The notes: generated by a model from the sequence alone, not told the origin. 6,426 nucleotides of DNA from Zoogloeaceae bacterium (GCA_031290535.1 JAITNI010000008.1:1-6426), one strand, 5' to 3'; positions 1 through 6,333 are shown, numbered from the stretch's first letter. Translations and numbers: made by a program.

Positions 1-696
1 TCGCCCTATTCGATGGACGCCAATCTGTTGCACATTTCCTACGAAGGCCGCCATCTGGAAAACCCGGCGGCGGAGGCCGAAGAGGACATGTGGCGATGGA
101 CGGTCTCACCGGAAAAAGCGCCGGACGCCGCCGAATATCTTGACCTCGAATTCGTCCGGGGCGATCTCGTGGCCATCAACGGCCAGAAATTGCCCGCGCA
201 TGAATTGCTGGCGAAGCTGAACACGCTGGGTGGCAAACACGGCATCGGGCGGCTGGATCTGGTGGAAAACCGCTACGTTGGCATGAAGTCGCGGGGTTGC
301 TACGAAACCCCCGGCGGCACGATTTTGCTGAAGGCGCACCGCGCCATCGAATCCATCACCCTCGACCGCGAAGTGGCGCATCTGAAAGACGATTTAATGC
401 CCCGCTACGCCAGCATCATTTACAACGGTTACTGGTGGAGTCCCGAACGCCTCGCCCTGCAAGCCCTGATCGACCACACGCAACAGACCGTGAACGGCAC
501 GGTGCGGCTGAAACTCTACAAGGGCAATGTCATCGTGGCGGGACGCGATTCGGCCAGCGATTCGCTCTTTGATTCGACCATCGCCACCTTTGAGGACGAC
601 GCCGGCGCTTACGACCAGAAGGACGCGGCGGGCTTCATCAAGCTCAACGCGCTCAGATTGCGGATTGCCGCGCAACTGGCGGCACGCAGGAAGTAA
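1..696 (+). CDS. argG: Argininosuccinate synthase, C-terminal part (5' truncated by window edge)
   Basis: This is the C-terminal 231 residues of argininosuccinate synthase, the cytoplasmic enzyme that joins citrulline and aspartate using ATP in arginine synthesis. The frame is open from base 1 and begins [16 protein letters not shown], a conserved stretch of the family. The ATG at 13 is therefore internal, not a start. Further family hallmarks are [14 protein letters not shown] (about visible residues 78-91), the adjacent RGCYETPGG loop, [10 protein letters not shown], and the C-terminal block [20 protein letters not shown]. The family's short bacterial form is about 400 residues, so roughly 170 residues lie outside the window. 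The reading frame is intact to its TAA stop. The next gene starts 3 bases later and its ribosome binding site lies inside the argG end, which suggests co-transcription. The identification is very secure. Confidence 0.97.
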   Translation, partial: SPYSMDANLLHISYEGRHLENPAAEAEEDMWRWTVSPEKAPDAAEYLDLEFVRGDLVAINGQKLPAHELLAKLNTLGGKHGIGRLDLVENRYVGMKSRGCYETPGGTILLKAHRAIESITLDREVAHLKDDLMPRYASIIYNGYWWSPERLALQALIDHTQQTVNGTVRLKLYKGNVIVAGRDSASDSLFDSTIATFEDDAGAYDQKDAAGFIKLNALRLRIAAQLAARRK

Positions 697-699
697 AGC

Positions 700-924
700 A
701 TGGCGGAGGGGACTCTGTTTGGCCTGACCGAAGCGCAGATTTCGGAATTTGGCATGACCTGGGGCATTGGCGCGTTCATGCTCTTCATGCTGTTCATCAT
801 CGGCGAAATCGCCTGGAAGTCGAAGGCGGGCAAAACCGGCACCTTGGTGCTGTTTTTTGTCCTTGCCTTCGGCATGGTCGGTTTTGTCGCCAAAAACATT
901 TTGCAAAAATTCTGGGGAACTTGA
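700..924 (+). CDS. DUF2788 family small membrane protein
   Basis: A 74-residue protein with two clear hydrophobic helices, about residues 19-39 (containing [14 protein letters not shown]) and 47-68 ([17 protein letters not shown]). They are joined by a short positive loop (KSKAGK). The layout, length and the opening LFGLTEAQ match what I recall of DUF2788, a family of unknown function in beta- and gammaproteobacteria. The loop lysines suggest that the loop faces the cytoplasm. The start is supported by AGGAAG at 688-693, six bases before the ATG and inside the end of argG. Its TGA stop shares one base with the ppnP start (TGATG), so translation of the two is probably coupled. No enzymatic motif is visible and its role is unknown. 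Confidence 0.85.
   Translation: MAEGTLFGLTEAQISEFGMTWGIGAFMLFMLFIIGEIAWKSKAGKTGTLVLFFVLAFGMVGFVAKNILQKFWGT
914..918 (+). promoter_or_regulatory. Ribosome binding site deciding the ppnP start
   Basis: GGGGA lies 5 bases before the ATG at 924. An in-frame TTG at 921 is a possible alternative start, but it would leave only 2 bases of spacing. The ATG is therefore preferred, giving a TGATG overlap with the upstream stop codon. Confidence 0.6.
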
Positions 925-1259
925 TGTCTGAAACCAATGCAAGCAACGACGCCTTCCACAATGTCAGCGTTCTGAAGGCGGGCAATGTCTATTTTGACGG
1001 CAAATGCGTCAGCCACACGGTGCTGTTTGCCGACGGTTCCAAAAAAACCATTGGCGTGATTCTGCCCGCGAGCCTCACCTTCAACACCGGCGCGCCAGAA
1101 GTGATGGAAACCGTCGCCGGAGCCTGTCGCGTGCGTCTGAAAGGCGAGAGTGCGTGGAAAACCTACGGCGCGGGCGAGTCCTTCAACGTCCCCGGCGATT
1201 CCAGCTTTGAGATTGAAGTGACGGACGCGCCGTATCATTACGTCTGTTATTACGGCTGA
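924..1259 (+). CDS. ppnP: Pyrimidine/purine nucleoside phosphorylase PpnP (YaiE/DUF1255 family)
   Basis: A 111-residue protein of the PpnP (formerly YaiE, DUF1255) family. These small cupin-fold enzymes split purine and pyrimidine nucleosides with phosphate into free base and ribose-1-phosphate. The family pattern is clear: [21 protein letters not shown] (about 13-33), then [23 protein letters not shown] (about 44-66), W78, [17 protein letters not shown] (about 83-99) and a C-terminal YHYVCYYG. The E. coli protein is about 94 residues. The extra length here is a polar N-terminal leader of some 12-15 residues ([11 protein letters not shown]). The gene overlaps the DUF2788 stop by one base, and the next gene follows after 22 bases. 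Nucleoside salvage is unrelated to arginine synthesis, so the grouping looks like shared transcription of housekeeping genes rather than a pathway. Confidence 0.93.
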   Translation: MSETNASNDAFHNVSVLKAGNVYFDGKCVSHTVLFADGSKKTIGVILPASLTFNTGAPEVMETVAGACRVRLKGESAWKTYGAGESFNVPGDSSFEIEVTDAPYHYVCYYG

Positions 1260-1281
1260 ACGGCGGCAAGGAAGCGGCGGC

Positions 1282-1677
1282 ATGAAGAACCCAAAAACGG
1301 ACATCAAAGACCAGATTTTGCTGCTTTTGTGCGGCCTGTTTTGCGCCTTCCTCGCTTGGGCATTTTTTCATTACGTTGGTGGCCCAAGTCTTTCGATCCT
1401 GTTTTTCGTGACCTTTTGGGGGTTCGTGGCAAGCAACCATCGTTTACGCCGCAAAGACCAGATTTTGCTACTTTTGTCCGGTCTGCTTTGCGTCTTCCTC
1501 TCCTGGGCATTTTTTCGTTACGTTGAGGAAGTGAGTTTGTCGCCCCTGCTTATCGTAGTTATGTGGGCGCTCATGGCAGACAACCACCTTCTGCGCCGCC
1601 AACTGAAAGAAATGCGGGCGACAAAAACAGCCTCAGCCCCTATCCTGCCAGAATCCATTGACCCCGCAACTCCCTGA
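1282..1677 (+). CDS. Unrecognised small membrane protein built from two tandem 49-residue units
   Basis: I do not recognise this 131-residue protein. It consists of an eight-residue leader (MKNPKTDI), two direct copies of one unit (residues 9-57 and 58-106, each starting KDQILLLL and ending in LRR), and a polar, proline-containing tail of 25 residues. Each unit holds two hydrophobic segments, about 11-31 and 37-51, then 60-80 and 86-99, so four membrane segments are predicted. The arginine clusters after each unit (RLRRKDQ, LLRRQLK) probably mark cytoplasmic sides. By hand count the units share 31 of 49 residues. The start is supported by AAGGAAG at 1268-1274, seven bases upstream. The gene sits 22 bases after ppnP and 11 before yajQ, so it should be co-expressed. 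Its wording is visibly richer in T (ttt, ttg, gtt codons) than its neighbours, partly because it is so hydrophobic. No catalytic motif is visible. Confidence 0.8.
   Translation: MKNPKTDIKDQILLLLCGLFCAFLAWAFFHYVGGPSLSILFFVTFWGFVASNHRLRRKDQILLLLSGLLCVFLSWAFFRYVEEVSLSPLLIVVMWALMADNHLLRRQLKEMRATKTASAPILPESIDPATP
1306..1599 (+). repeat. In-frame tandem duplication, 2 x 147 bp, inside the small membrane protein gene
   Basis: Unit one is 1306-1452 and unit two 1453-1599. Both are exactly 147 bases (49 codons) with no gap between them. By hand alignment without indels there are 36 mismatches in 147 positions. The mismatches are unevenly spread: 8 in the first 72 bases and 28 in the last 75. The first half of each unit encodes the first predicted membrane helix and the second half encodes the loop and second helix. 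Confidence 0.93.
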
Positions 1678-1682
1678 AAGGA
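1677..1682 (+). promoter_or_regulatory. Ribosome binding site of yajQ
   Basis: AAAGGA lies six bases before the yajQ ATG and begins on the last base of the upstream TGA stop. Ribosomes finishing the membrane protein gene would end directly on it, which suggests linked translation. Confidence 0.6.
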
Positions 1683-1688
1683 AACCTC

Positions 1689-2183
1689 ATGCCCTCTTTT
1701 GATTTCACTTCCGAAGCCGACATGGTGGCGCTCAAAAACGCCGTCGACGTGGCGGCGCGGCAGATCGACAACCGCTACGACTTCAAGGGTACGGCGGCCA
1801 AAGCCGAGCTGGACGAAAAAAACAAGACCATCACCCTCACTGGCGACTCTGATTTTCAGCTTGACCAGATCAAGGATTTGCTCTTTCCCGCGCTGGAAAA
1901 AAAGGAAAAAGACAGCGTCAAGCGCCTTGACCAGCAGCCGGTGCAAAAAATCTCCGGCAACAAGGTGAAGCAGGAACTGAAAATCAAAAGCGGCATTGAG
2001 TCCGAACTGGCGAAAAAAATCGTCAAACTCTTGAAAGACGCCAAACTCAAGGTGCAGGCCAGCATTCAGGGGGACGAAGTGCGGGTGCAGGGCGCCAAGC
2101 GCGATGACTTGCAGGCGGCGATTCAACTGGTGACGAAAAGCATCGCGGATTTTCCGATCCGCTATGGGAATTTTCGGGATTGA
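1689..2183 (+). CDS. yajQ: YajQ family nucleotide-binding protein (cyclic di-GMP binding in some members)
   Basis: A 164-residue, charged, soluble protein of the YajQ (UPF0234) family, at the family's usual length. Hallmarks are the N-terminal MPSFDFTSEAD, NRYDFKG (28-34), the lysine-rich SGNKVKQELKIKSGIE (89-104), the KVQASIQGDEVRVQG strand pair (about 121-135) and the C-terminal FPIRYGNFRD. The fold is a pair of alternating helix-and-strand domains. Members in Xanthomonas and Pseudomonas have been reported to bind cyclic di-GMP and act with a LysR-type regulator on virulence genes. E. coli YajQ was described as binding nucleotide and tRNA. Which of these applies here cannot be read from the sequence. 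It is the last gene of the plus-strand run. A membrane diguanylate cyclase gene, which would make the proposed ligand, starts 750 bases downstream. Confidence 0.95.
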   Translation: MPSFDFTSEADMVALKNAVDVAARQIDNRYDFKGTAAKAELDEKNKTITLTGDSDFQLDQIKDLLFPALEKKEKDSVKRLDQQPVQKISGNKVKQELKIKSGIESELAKKIVKLLKDAKLKVQASIQGDEVRVQGAKRDDLQAAIQLVTKSIADFPIRYGNFRD

Positions 2184-2497
2184 GGCCAAGCCCGAACCCG
2201 CCCAATCCCCTCCCCAAAGCGAATGCCGCCGCATTGATCTGCCTGATAGCCCCGGCCTATCCGAGTGATTTGTATAAACGATTGGCGACTATTTCGGCGC
2301 TGAACGACAATGGCGCATCTTCTCTCGCGGCATCTCGCGTCGGGCGGAGATAGATCCTAACCAAAACAGAGAAACAGCGCGTCGGGCCGCCTCAAACGGT
2401 TCGACGCTTTCCCATTTCAAACGCCGCAAAACCCTACCCCGCCTTGGTCTTGGCACACAGGAATATGGAGCAGGGCAATTGCGTGAACGTCCAAATC

Positions 2498-2512
2498 CTG
2501 CGCGCCGCGCAG
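2498..2512. repeat. Perfect 15-base palindrome
   Basis: CTGCGCG, one central C, then CGCGCAG: seven-base arms that are exact reverse complements. It sits just before the larger palindromic repeat. It could be a protein-binding site or a chance product of GC-rich sequence; nothing else indicates a function. Confidence 0.45.
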
Positions 2513-2520
2513 CAAATGGT

Positions 2521-2606
2521 TCTCCCCTGCCGGGGAGGTGCAGGAGGGATTTGGGAGGGTTCAGATTGCACAGCCCCCCCTCAATCCCCTCTTGTCAGGG
2601 GGGAAG
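2521..2606. repeat. GC-rich imperfect palindromic repeat (dispersed intergenic repeat type)
   Basis: The left arm (about 2521-2559) and the right arm (about 2574-2606) are imperfect reverse complements around a short centre at 2560-2573. Both arms follow one pattern when read inward: C/T-rich, CCCCTG, a variable pair, GGGGAGG, then GGGATT or GGATTGAG and a final G run. The left arm is longer, with a second AGGAGGG block. Similar C-run and G-run palindromes, of the form CCCCTG..GGGGAGG...GGGTT, occur in many copies between genes in several proteobacterial genomes as far as I recall. I therefore read it as one copy of a dispersed, non-coding, possibly transposase-mobilised repeat. No transposase or target-site duplication is seen here. 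Confidence 0.6.
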
Positions 2607-2832
2607 CCCCGTCTGGAACCGCTTGGCCTTGTGCCAGTGAGCGGCTTCCTGAAGAGGGCTTTGGCGGCAAAGAATCAATGATAAGGAGATTCATGCGATT
2701 ACCCTGAAATATGAAGTAAAGATACGCCCCAGAGATGCGTTTTTGCTGTATATTTCACCGTCTTCTGCATGTTGCATAACGCCTGCGCGTTGAGGCATCC
2801 TTTTCCACCTCAAAACTCGGCTTTTCCCGCTC

Positions 2833-2856
2833 AAAATCTCTCCTAAAATCTCTCCT
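2833..2856. repeat. Exact 12-base tandem duplication
   Basis: AAAATCTCTCCT occurs twice with no gap (2833-2844 and 2845-2856), about 80 bases before the cyclase start. It is probably a replication slippage product, although a pair of direct repeats upstream of a gene could also serve as a regulator site. Confidence 0.7.
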
Positions 2857-2896
2857 GAAAAATGCTGATGTTGTCTGAACCGTTGATGTCTTCCCC

Positions 2897-2929
2897 CCCT
2901 TCCGACCCTCCGTCATTCGGGTAAGGGAG
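2897..2929 (+). promoter_or_regulatory. Ribosome binding site of the cyclase gene, within a possible hairpin
   Basis: AAGGGAG at 2923-2929 is a strong ribosome binding site, four bases before the ATG at 2934. In RNA its AAGGG (2923-2927) could pair with CCCTT (2897-2901), and TCGG (2917-2920) with CCGA (2902-2905). This gives nine pairs with a two-base bulge (GT, 2921-2922) and an 11-base loop. Such a hairpin would hide the binding site. The upstream side contains a run of seven C, so several registers are possible. The ribosome site is firm; the regulatory reading is inference. Confidence 0.5.
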
Positions 2930-2933
2930 CGCC

Positions 2934-4118
2934 ATGTCTTTCCCTTTTTTCAGCGCCGCGCAGATTCATCGCTTCTATCGGCGACTCGCTTCCCTGATCG
3001 CGGACGAGTTATTGCCGGATGAATTTCCGTATCTGCTCACGCCCGCCCACCATCCGGCGCTGCTGACTTCCAAACGCGCCATGCTGGTGGTCAACCGCGC
3101 CCGCTTCATTGCCTGCCTGTTTGCGACGCTGACGCCCCTGTGGAGCGTCGTGGATTATATTTTCTTCCCCACAAGTCTCTGGCTGTACCTGCTGGGTCTG
3201 AGAATTTTGACCAGCCTCGCCTTTTGTTCGCTGGTGATTTTTTACCACCCCAACGGCACCTCCAGGGATGCCTACCGTTCACTCGGCATTCTGGCCCTGA
3301 TTCCCGCCACCTTCTATCTGGCCTCGCACATCGCGCTTGCCTCTTTTCAGCTCACGGAAATTTCCGCCGCCGTGGCCATCGGTTATGTCTTTTTGCCCTT
3401 TGTGCTGTTGACCTGCCTGTCCATTTTCCCCCTGACCGCGCTGGAAAGTCTGGCGCTCGCCTGTCCGATTCTGCTCGCGCAGGGTCTGTCGAGCTTCATC
3501 AGCCAACCGGCGATCGGTTCCATTTCCTGGCTGCCTTCCTTTGCGGGCACCTTCTGGCTGCTGGCGATTCTGACCGGCATCGCCATGCTCGCCAGCATGA
3601 GCCAGTTGGCGCTGATGCTGGTGCTGGTGCGGCAAGCCTCGCACGACCCGCTCACCCGCGCCTTCACCCGGCGCAGCGGCGAGGAATTGCTGGATTTGCA
3701 ATTTTCCATTGCCTCGCGCACGCGCACGCCTTTGGCGCTGGCCTTCGTCGATCTCGACCATTTCAAATCCGTCAATGACCTGTTCGGGCATGAGGCGGGC
3801 GATCTGGTGCTGAAAAAGGCCGCCGAGACGATCAACCGCATGATGCGTACCGGCGACATTCTGGTGCGCTGGGGCGGGGAAGAATTTCTCATCATCATGC
3901 CGAACACCAATATCCAGCAGGCCAATATCGCGCTCACCCGCCTGTACCAGAAGGGACTGGCCGAACGTCAGGACGGAAAAACCATCACGGCCAGCCTCGG
4001 CATTGCCGAACGCATCCGCGACGCCGCCATCAACAGCCACCGCCTGATCGAAATCGCCGACAACCGCATGTATCTGGCCAAAAACAGGGGCCGCAATCTC
4101 GTTATCGACAGCGGCTGA
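2934..4118 (+). CDS. Membrane-bound diguanylate cyclase (GGDEF domain)
   Basis: A 394-residue protein that should make cyclic di-GMP from two GTP. Residues 1-50 are soluble. About six hydrophobic helices follow (roughly 57-77, 82-104, 117-135, 142-163, 166-187, 203-232). A GGDEF domain fills 238-391. It has DPLTRAFTRR (238-247), the metal-binding FVDLDHFKSVND (271-282), the substrate-site pattern GHEAGD (285-290), and the active loop GGEEF (314-318), one of the two catalytically competent forms. RTGD (305-308) is an RxxD inhibitory site at the usual five residues before the loop, so product feedback inhibition is expected. There is no EAL domain or cytoplasmic PAS or GAF domain; the membrane part is presumably the sensor, but I cannot assign it to a named MASE family. 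The start is set by AAGGGAG at 2923-2929. The gene stands alone and converges on the Nudix gene with 2 bases between stop codons. Confidence 0.93.
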   Translation: MSFPFFSAAQIHRFYRRLASLIADELLPDEFPYLLTPAHHPALLTSKRAMLVVNRARFIACLFATLTPLWSVVDYIFFPTSLWLYLLGLRILTSLAFCSLVIFYHPNGTSRDAYRSLGILALIPATFYLASHIALASFQLTEISAAVAIGYVFLPFVLLTCLSIFPLTALESLALACPILLAQGLSSFISQPAIGSISWLPSFAGTFWLLAILTGIAMLASMSQLALMLVLVRQASHDPLTRAFTRRSGEELLDLQFSIASRTRTPLALAFVDLDHFKSVNDLFGHEAGDLVLKKAAETINRMMRTGDILVRWGGEEFLIIMPNTNIQQANIALTRLYQKGLAERQDGKTITASLGIAERIRDAAINSHRLIEIADNRMYLAKNRGRNLVIDSG

Positions 4119-4120
4119 AA

Positions 4121-4678
4121 TCAGAACAACTGATGTAATTGCGCCAGATAGAGGGCGGCAAGGGTTTTGGCGTCGGTGATGTCGCCATTCAGGATGGCGG
4201 CGTGAATCGTGGCCAGCGACAGCGGGCGAAGTTCCAGAAATTCTTCCGCGTCCAGCGTGGGGGCGGAGACGCGCGTCAACTGGCGGGCGACGAAAATTTC
4301 GATGTGTTCGGAAGAATAGCCGATGCAGGGGTGGATTGGCCCCAGCGACTGCCAGTCATGGGCGATGTAGCCGGTTTCTTCGCGCAATTCCCGCACGGCG
4401 GCCGCCGCGCCTGTTTCTCCGGGATCGATTTTTCCGGCGGGCAGTTCCAGAAAACTTTTCCCCACAGGGTAGCGGAATTGCCGCTCAAAGAGCAGGTCGC
4501 CATTGTCCAGCAGGGGAAGAATCGCCACCGCGCCCGGATGCACGATGTATTCGCGGCTGGCGGTTTGGGCGTTTGGCAGGCGCACCGTATCGCGGCGCAC
4601 TTCTAGCAAACGACCGCGAAACACCGTTTCCGTCGCCAGCCGGGTTTCGCGCAGAGGGTCAGGGAAGGATTCTGGCAT
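4121..4678 (-). CDS. Nudix hydrolase, probable ADP-ribose pyrophosphatase
   Basis: A 185-residue cytoplasmic Nudix hydrolase, most like the ADP-ribose pyrophosphatase group that splits ADP-ribose into AMP and ribose-5-phosphate. The Nudix box is complete at 82-104: G82, E88, then R96-E97-L98, E100-E101, G103 and Y104. These are the metal-binding and catalytic positions of the pattern GX5EX7REUXEEXGU. HPGAVAILPL (47-56), the ERQFRYP strand (65-71) and ELPAGK just before the box are typical of the ADP-ribose group. In-frame upstream starts lie inside nuoN. The ATG at 4678 is chosen because it gives the usual length and has GGAA (4685-4688 on the plus strand) six bases upstream. It begins 17 bases after the nuoN stop and is probably transcribed with the complex I operon. 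Other sugar-nucleotide substrates cannot be excluded. Confidence 0.92.
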   Translation of the reverse strand: MPESFPDPLRETRLATETVFRGRLLEVRRDTVRLPNAQTASREYIVHPGAVAILPLLDNGDLLFERQFRYPVGKSFLELPAGKIDPGETGAAAAVRELREETGYIAHDWQSLGPIHPCIGYSSEHIEIFVARQLTRVSAPTLDAEEFLELRPLSLATIHAAILNGDITDAKTLAALYLAQLHQLF

Positions 4679-4695
4679 TCGCGTTCCGAAACAAA

Positions 4696-6333
4696 TCAGG
4701 TGGAGAAAGCGTACAGAACGCGGGCAGCGTCCAGAATGCTGAAGCGGCACAACGCCCACAGCATCTGCGGAAACACCCCGAACAGCGCCAGGGCAAGCGC
4801 GTTGGCCGAAACCAGCCCCTTCACGAAAACGCTGCCCGTGATGGCTTCGGTCTGCACCGGCTCGTCAAAATACATCACCTTGACCACGCGCAGGTAGTAG
4901 AACGCGCCAATCAGCGAAAAGAGGATCGCCAGTCCGGCAAGCCAGTAATAGCCCGCGATGATGACCGCTTGCAGCACGAAGAACTTGGCGAAAAAGCCCA
5001 CAAAGAAGGGAATGCCCGCCAGAGAAAACATGACGATCAGCATCATCCCCGCCAGCCAGGGGCTGCGTTTGTTCAGCCCCTTGAAGTCTTCCAGCGTGTC
5101 GGACTCAAACCCGGCGCGGGAAAGCAGGAGGATAATGCCGAATGCCGCCAGTGTCGTCAGCACATAACTCACCACATAGAACAGGGCGGAGGCGTAAGCC
5201 TGAATGCCGTATTCGGGATTGCCATCCACAATGCCGGTGACAATGCCCAGCAGCATGAAGCCCATGTGGGAAATGGCGGAGTAGGCCAACATGCGCTTGA
5301 TGTTGGTCTGCATGATGGCGACCAGATTGCCGACCATCATCGACAGCACGGAGAGCACCATCAGCATGGATTGCCAGTCGGCGGTATGGACAGTCTGCCC
5401 AAGCACCAGCAGGCGCATCAGGATGGCGAAGGCGGCCAGCTTGGGCGCGGCGGCGACAAACAGGGTCACAGAGGTGGGCGCGCCGTGATAAACGTCGGGA
5501 ATCCACATATGAAAGGGCACCAGACCCAGTTTGAAGGCCAGCCCGGCCACCAGAAAGACAATGCCAAACACCAGAATGGTTCTGTCCGCCTCGGCATCCA
5601 GCAGCAATGCGGCCACCTGGGTGATTTCCAGCGAACCGGTCGCGCCATACATCATGGACATGCCGTAAAGCAGCATCCCGGAGGCCAGCGCGCCCAGGAC
5701 AAAATATTTCATCGCCGCTTCGCTGGCGATTGCGGAACTGCGATTCAGGGCCACCATCGCGTACAGCGCCAGCGAGAGAATTTCCAGCCCCAGATAAAGC
5801 GGCAAAAAGTGATTGGCGGAAATCATCACCATCATGCCGAGCGTGGAAAAGAGCGCCAGCACCAGATATTCGCCCTTCGGAATCGCCTGCCGCGCCGCGA
5901 TGTAGGCGCGGGAATAAAAGAGCGTCACGCTCACCGAGACATACACCAGAAACTTCAGGAAAACGTACATCAGGTCGCTGACAAACATATTGCCAAAAGT
6001 ATAATTCTCCGATGCCGAAAAGCTCGTCAGCATCTGAATTATCAGAATCGTCCAGGCGCTCAGGCTGGCATCTGGCCGCCCCTGTTGCACGGACTGAATG
6101 GCGCTCTCAGGCAAATTATCGGGCAAACAGAGCCACAGCAGCGCCGGGAGCAATGTAATGAAAACGCAGCCCCAGAGCGTCAACTGGGTCAGCACAAAAG
6201 TCGCCGTGCGGCGAGGACTTTTGACGAACAAATCCAGAAGCAGGATGGCGCACGTCATGGCCAGCAGAAAAATCTCTGGCGTGGCGCGGATAAGATTGGG
6301 AACAGCAAAATGATCGAACATGTCGGCTACCAT
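4696..6333 (-). CDS. nuoN: NADH-quinone oxidoreductase subunit N, with an N-terminal region insertion
   Basis: The 545-residue membrane subunit N of respiratory complex I, one of three antiporter-like proton-pumping subunits. The antiporter core is clear: [16 protein letters not shown] with E184, K209 (AAMKYFVLG), K268 ([13 protein letters not shown]) followed by PDVYHGAP, K298 (APKLA), K346 ([17 protein letters not shown]) and K450 (FFAKF). E184, K209, K268, K298 and K346 each sit 51 residues beyond E. coli positions recalled as E133, K158, K217, K247 and K295, so the proton path is intact. Most of this offset is extra sequence at about 66-112, between the second and third helices, which contains a short hydrophobic stretch (91-105). 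Typical NuoN is about 480-495 residues. The start is set by TGATG overlap with the nuoM stop; no good ribosome binding site precedes it, so translation is probably coupled. An ATG four codons on is a weaker alternative. Confidence 0.95.
   Translation of the reverse strand: MVADMFDHFAVPNLIRATPEIFLLAMTCAILLLDLFVKSPRRTATFVLTQLTLWGCVFITLLPALLWLCLPDNLPESAIQSVQQGRPDASLSAWTILIIQMLTSFSASENYTFGNMFVSDLMYVFLKFLVYVSVSVTLFYSRAYIAARQAIPKGEYLVLALFSTLGMMVMISANHFLPLYLGLEILSLALYAMVALNRSSAIASEAAMKYFVLGALASGMLLYGMSMMYGATGSLEITQVAALLLDAEADRTILVFGIVFLVAGLAFKLGLVPFHMWIPDVYHGAPTSVTLFVAAAPKLAAFAILMRLLVLGQTVHTADWQSMLMVLSVLSMMVGNLVAIMQTNIKRMLAYSAISHMGFMLLGIVTGIVDGNPEYGIQAYASALFYVVSYVLTTLAAFGIILLLSRAGFESDTLEDFKGLNKRSPWLAGMMLIVMFSLAGIPFFVGFFAKFFVLQAVIIAGYYWLAGLAILFSLIGAFYYLRVVKVMYFDEPVQTEAITGSVFVKGLVSANALALALFGVFPQMLWALCRFSILDAARVLYAFST

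Larger units (their letters stand above)
2184..2933. other. Long intergenic region without a convincing gene
   Basis: About 750 bases separate yajQ from the diguanylate cyclase gene. No open frame on either strand has both a credible start and a recognisable product. The longest start-bearing frame (2444-2707, plus) begins with TTG and runs through a palindromic repeat, so it is probably chance. Another plus frame is open from 2278 to 2640 but has no start codon near its beginning. The region holds the palindromic repeat at 2521-2606, a short perfect palindrome at 2498-2512, a 12-base tandem duplication at 2833-2856 and a hairpin over the cyclase ribosome binding site. I see no tRNA, no strong sigma-70 promoter and no clear hairpin-plus-T-run terminator after yajQ. 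Confidence 0.7.

Noticed and set aside
13..15. ATG at 13 as the argG start
   Set aside because: The frame is open to base 1 and the residues before it (SPYS) belong to a conserved family stretch. The gene is cut by the window edge.
1518..2234. A 238-codon minus-strand open frame opposite yajQ
   Set aside because: It covers the clear yajQ gene and the end of the small membrane protein gene, has no family features, and is best explained as a shadow.
2444..2707. An 87-codon plus-strand frame in the intergenic region
   Set aside because: It starts with TTG (or ATG at 2465 without a convincing ribosome binding site), reads straight through the palindromic repeat, and has G-, P- and C-rich low-quality sequence. 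No family is recognisable.
2743..2771. TATATT at 2749-2754 as a -10 promoter element for the cyclase
   Set aside because: No acceptable -35 hexamer lies 16-18 bases upstream, and the extended -10 spacing is wrong by one base. Not supportable from sequence alone.
2790..2813. TTGAGG and CCTCAA inverted repeat as a terminator
   Set aside because: The six-base arms flank a 12-base loop with no T run after them, and the site is about 600 bases from the end of yajQ. It is too weak to call.
3279..4040. A 253-codon minus-strand open frame opposite the diguanylate cyclase
   Set aside because: It is rich in Q, G and H with no recognisable domain, and it lies wholly opposite the intact cyclase, including its GGDEF domain. 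It is a shadow frame.
4679..4759. A longer Nudix protein starting at 4759 with 27 more residues
   Set aside because: That start lies inside nuoN, and the added residues have no Nudix family character. The ATG at 4678 gives normal length and a ribosome binding site.
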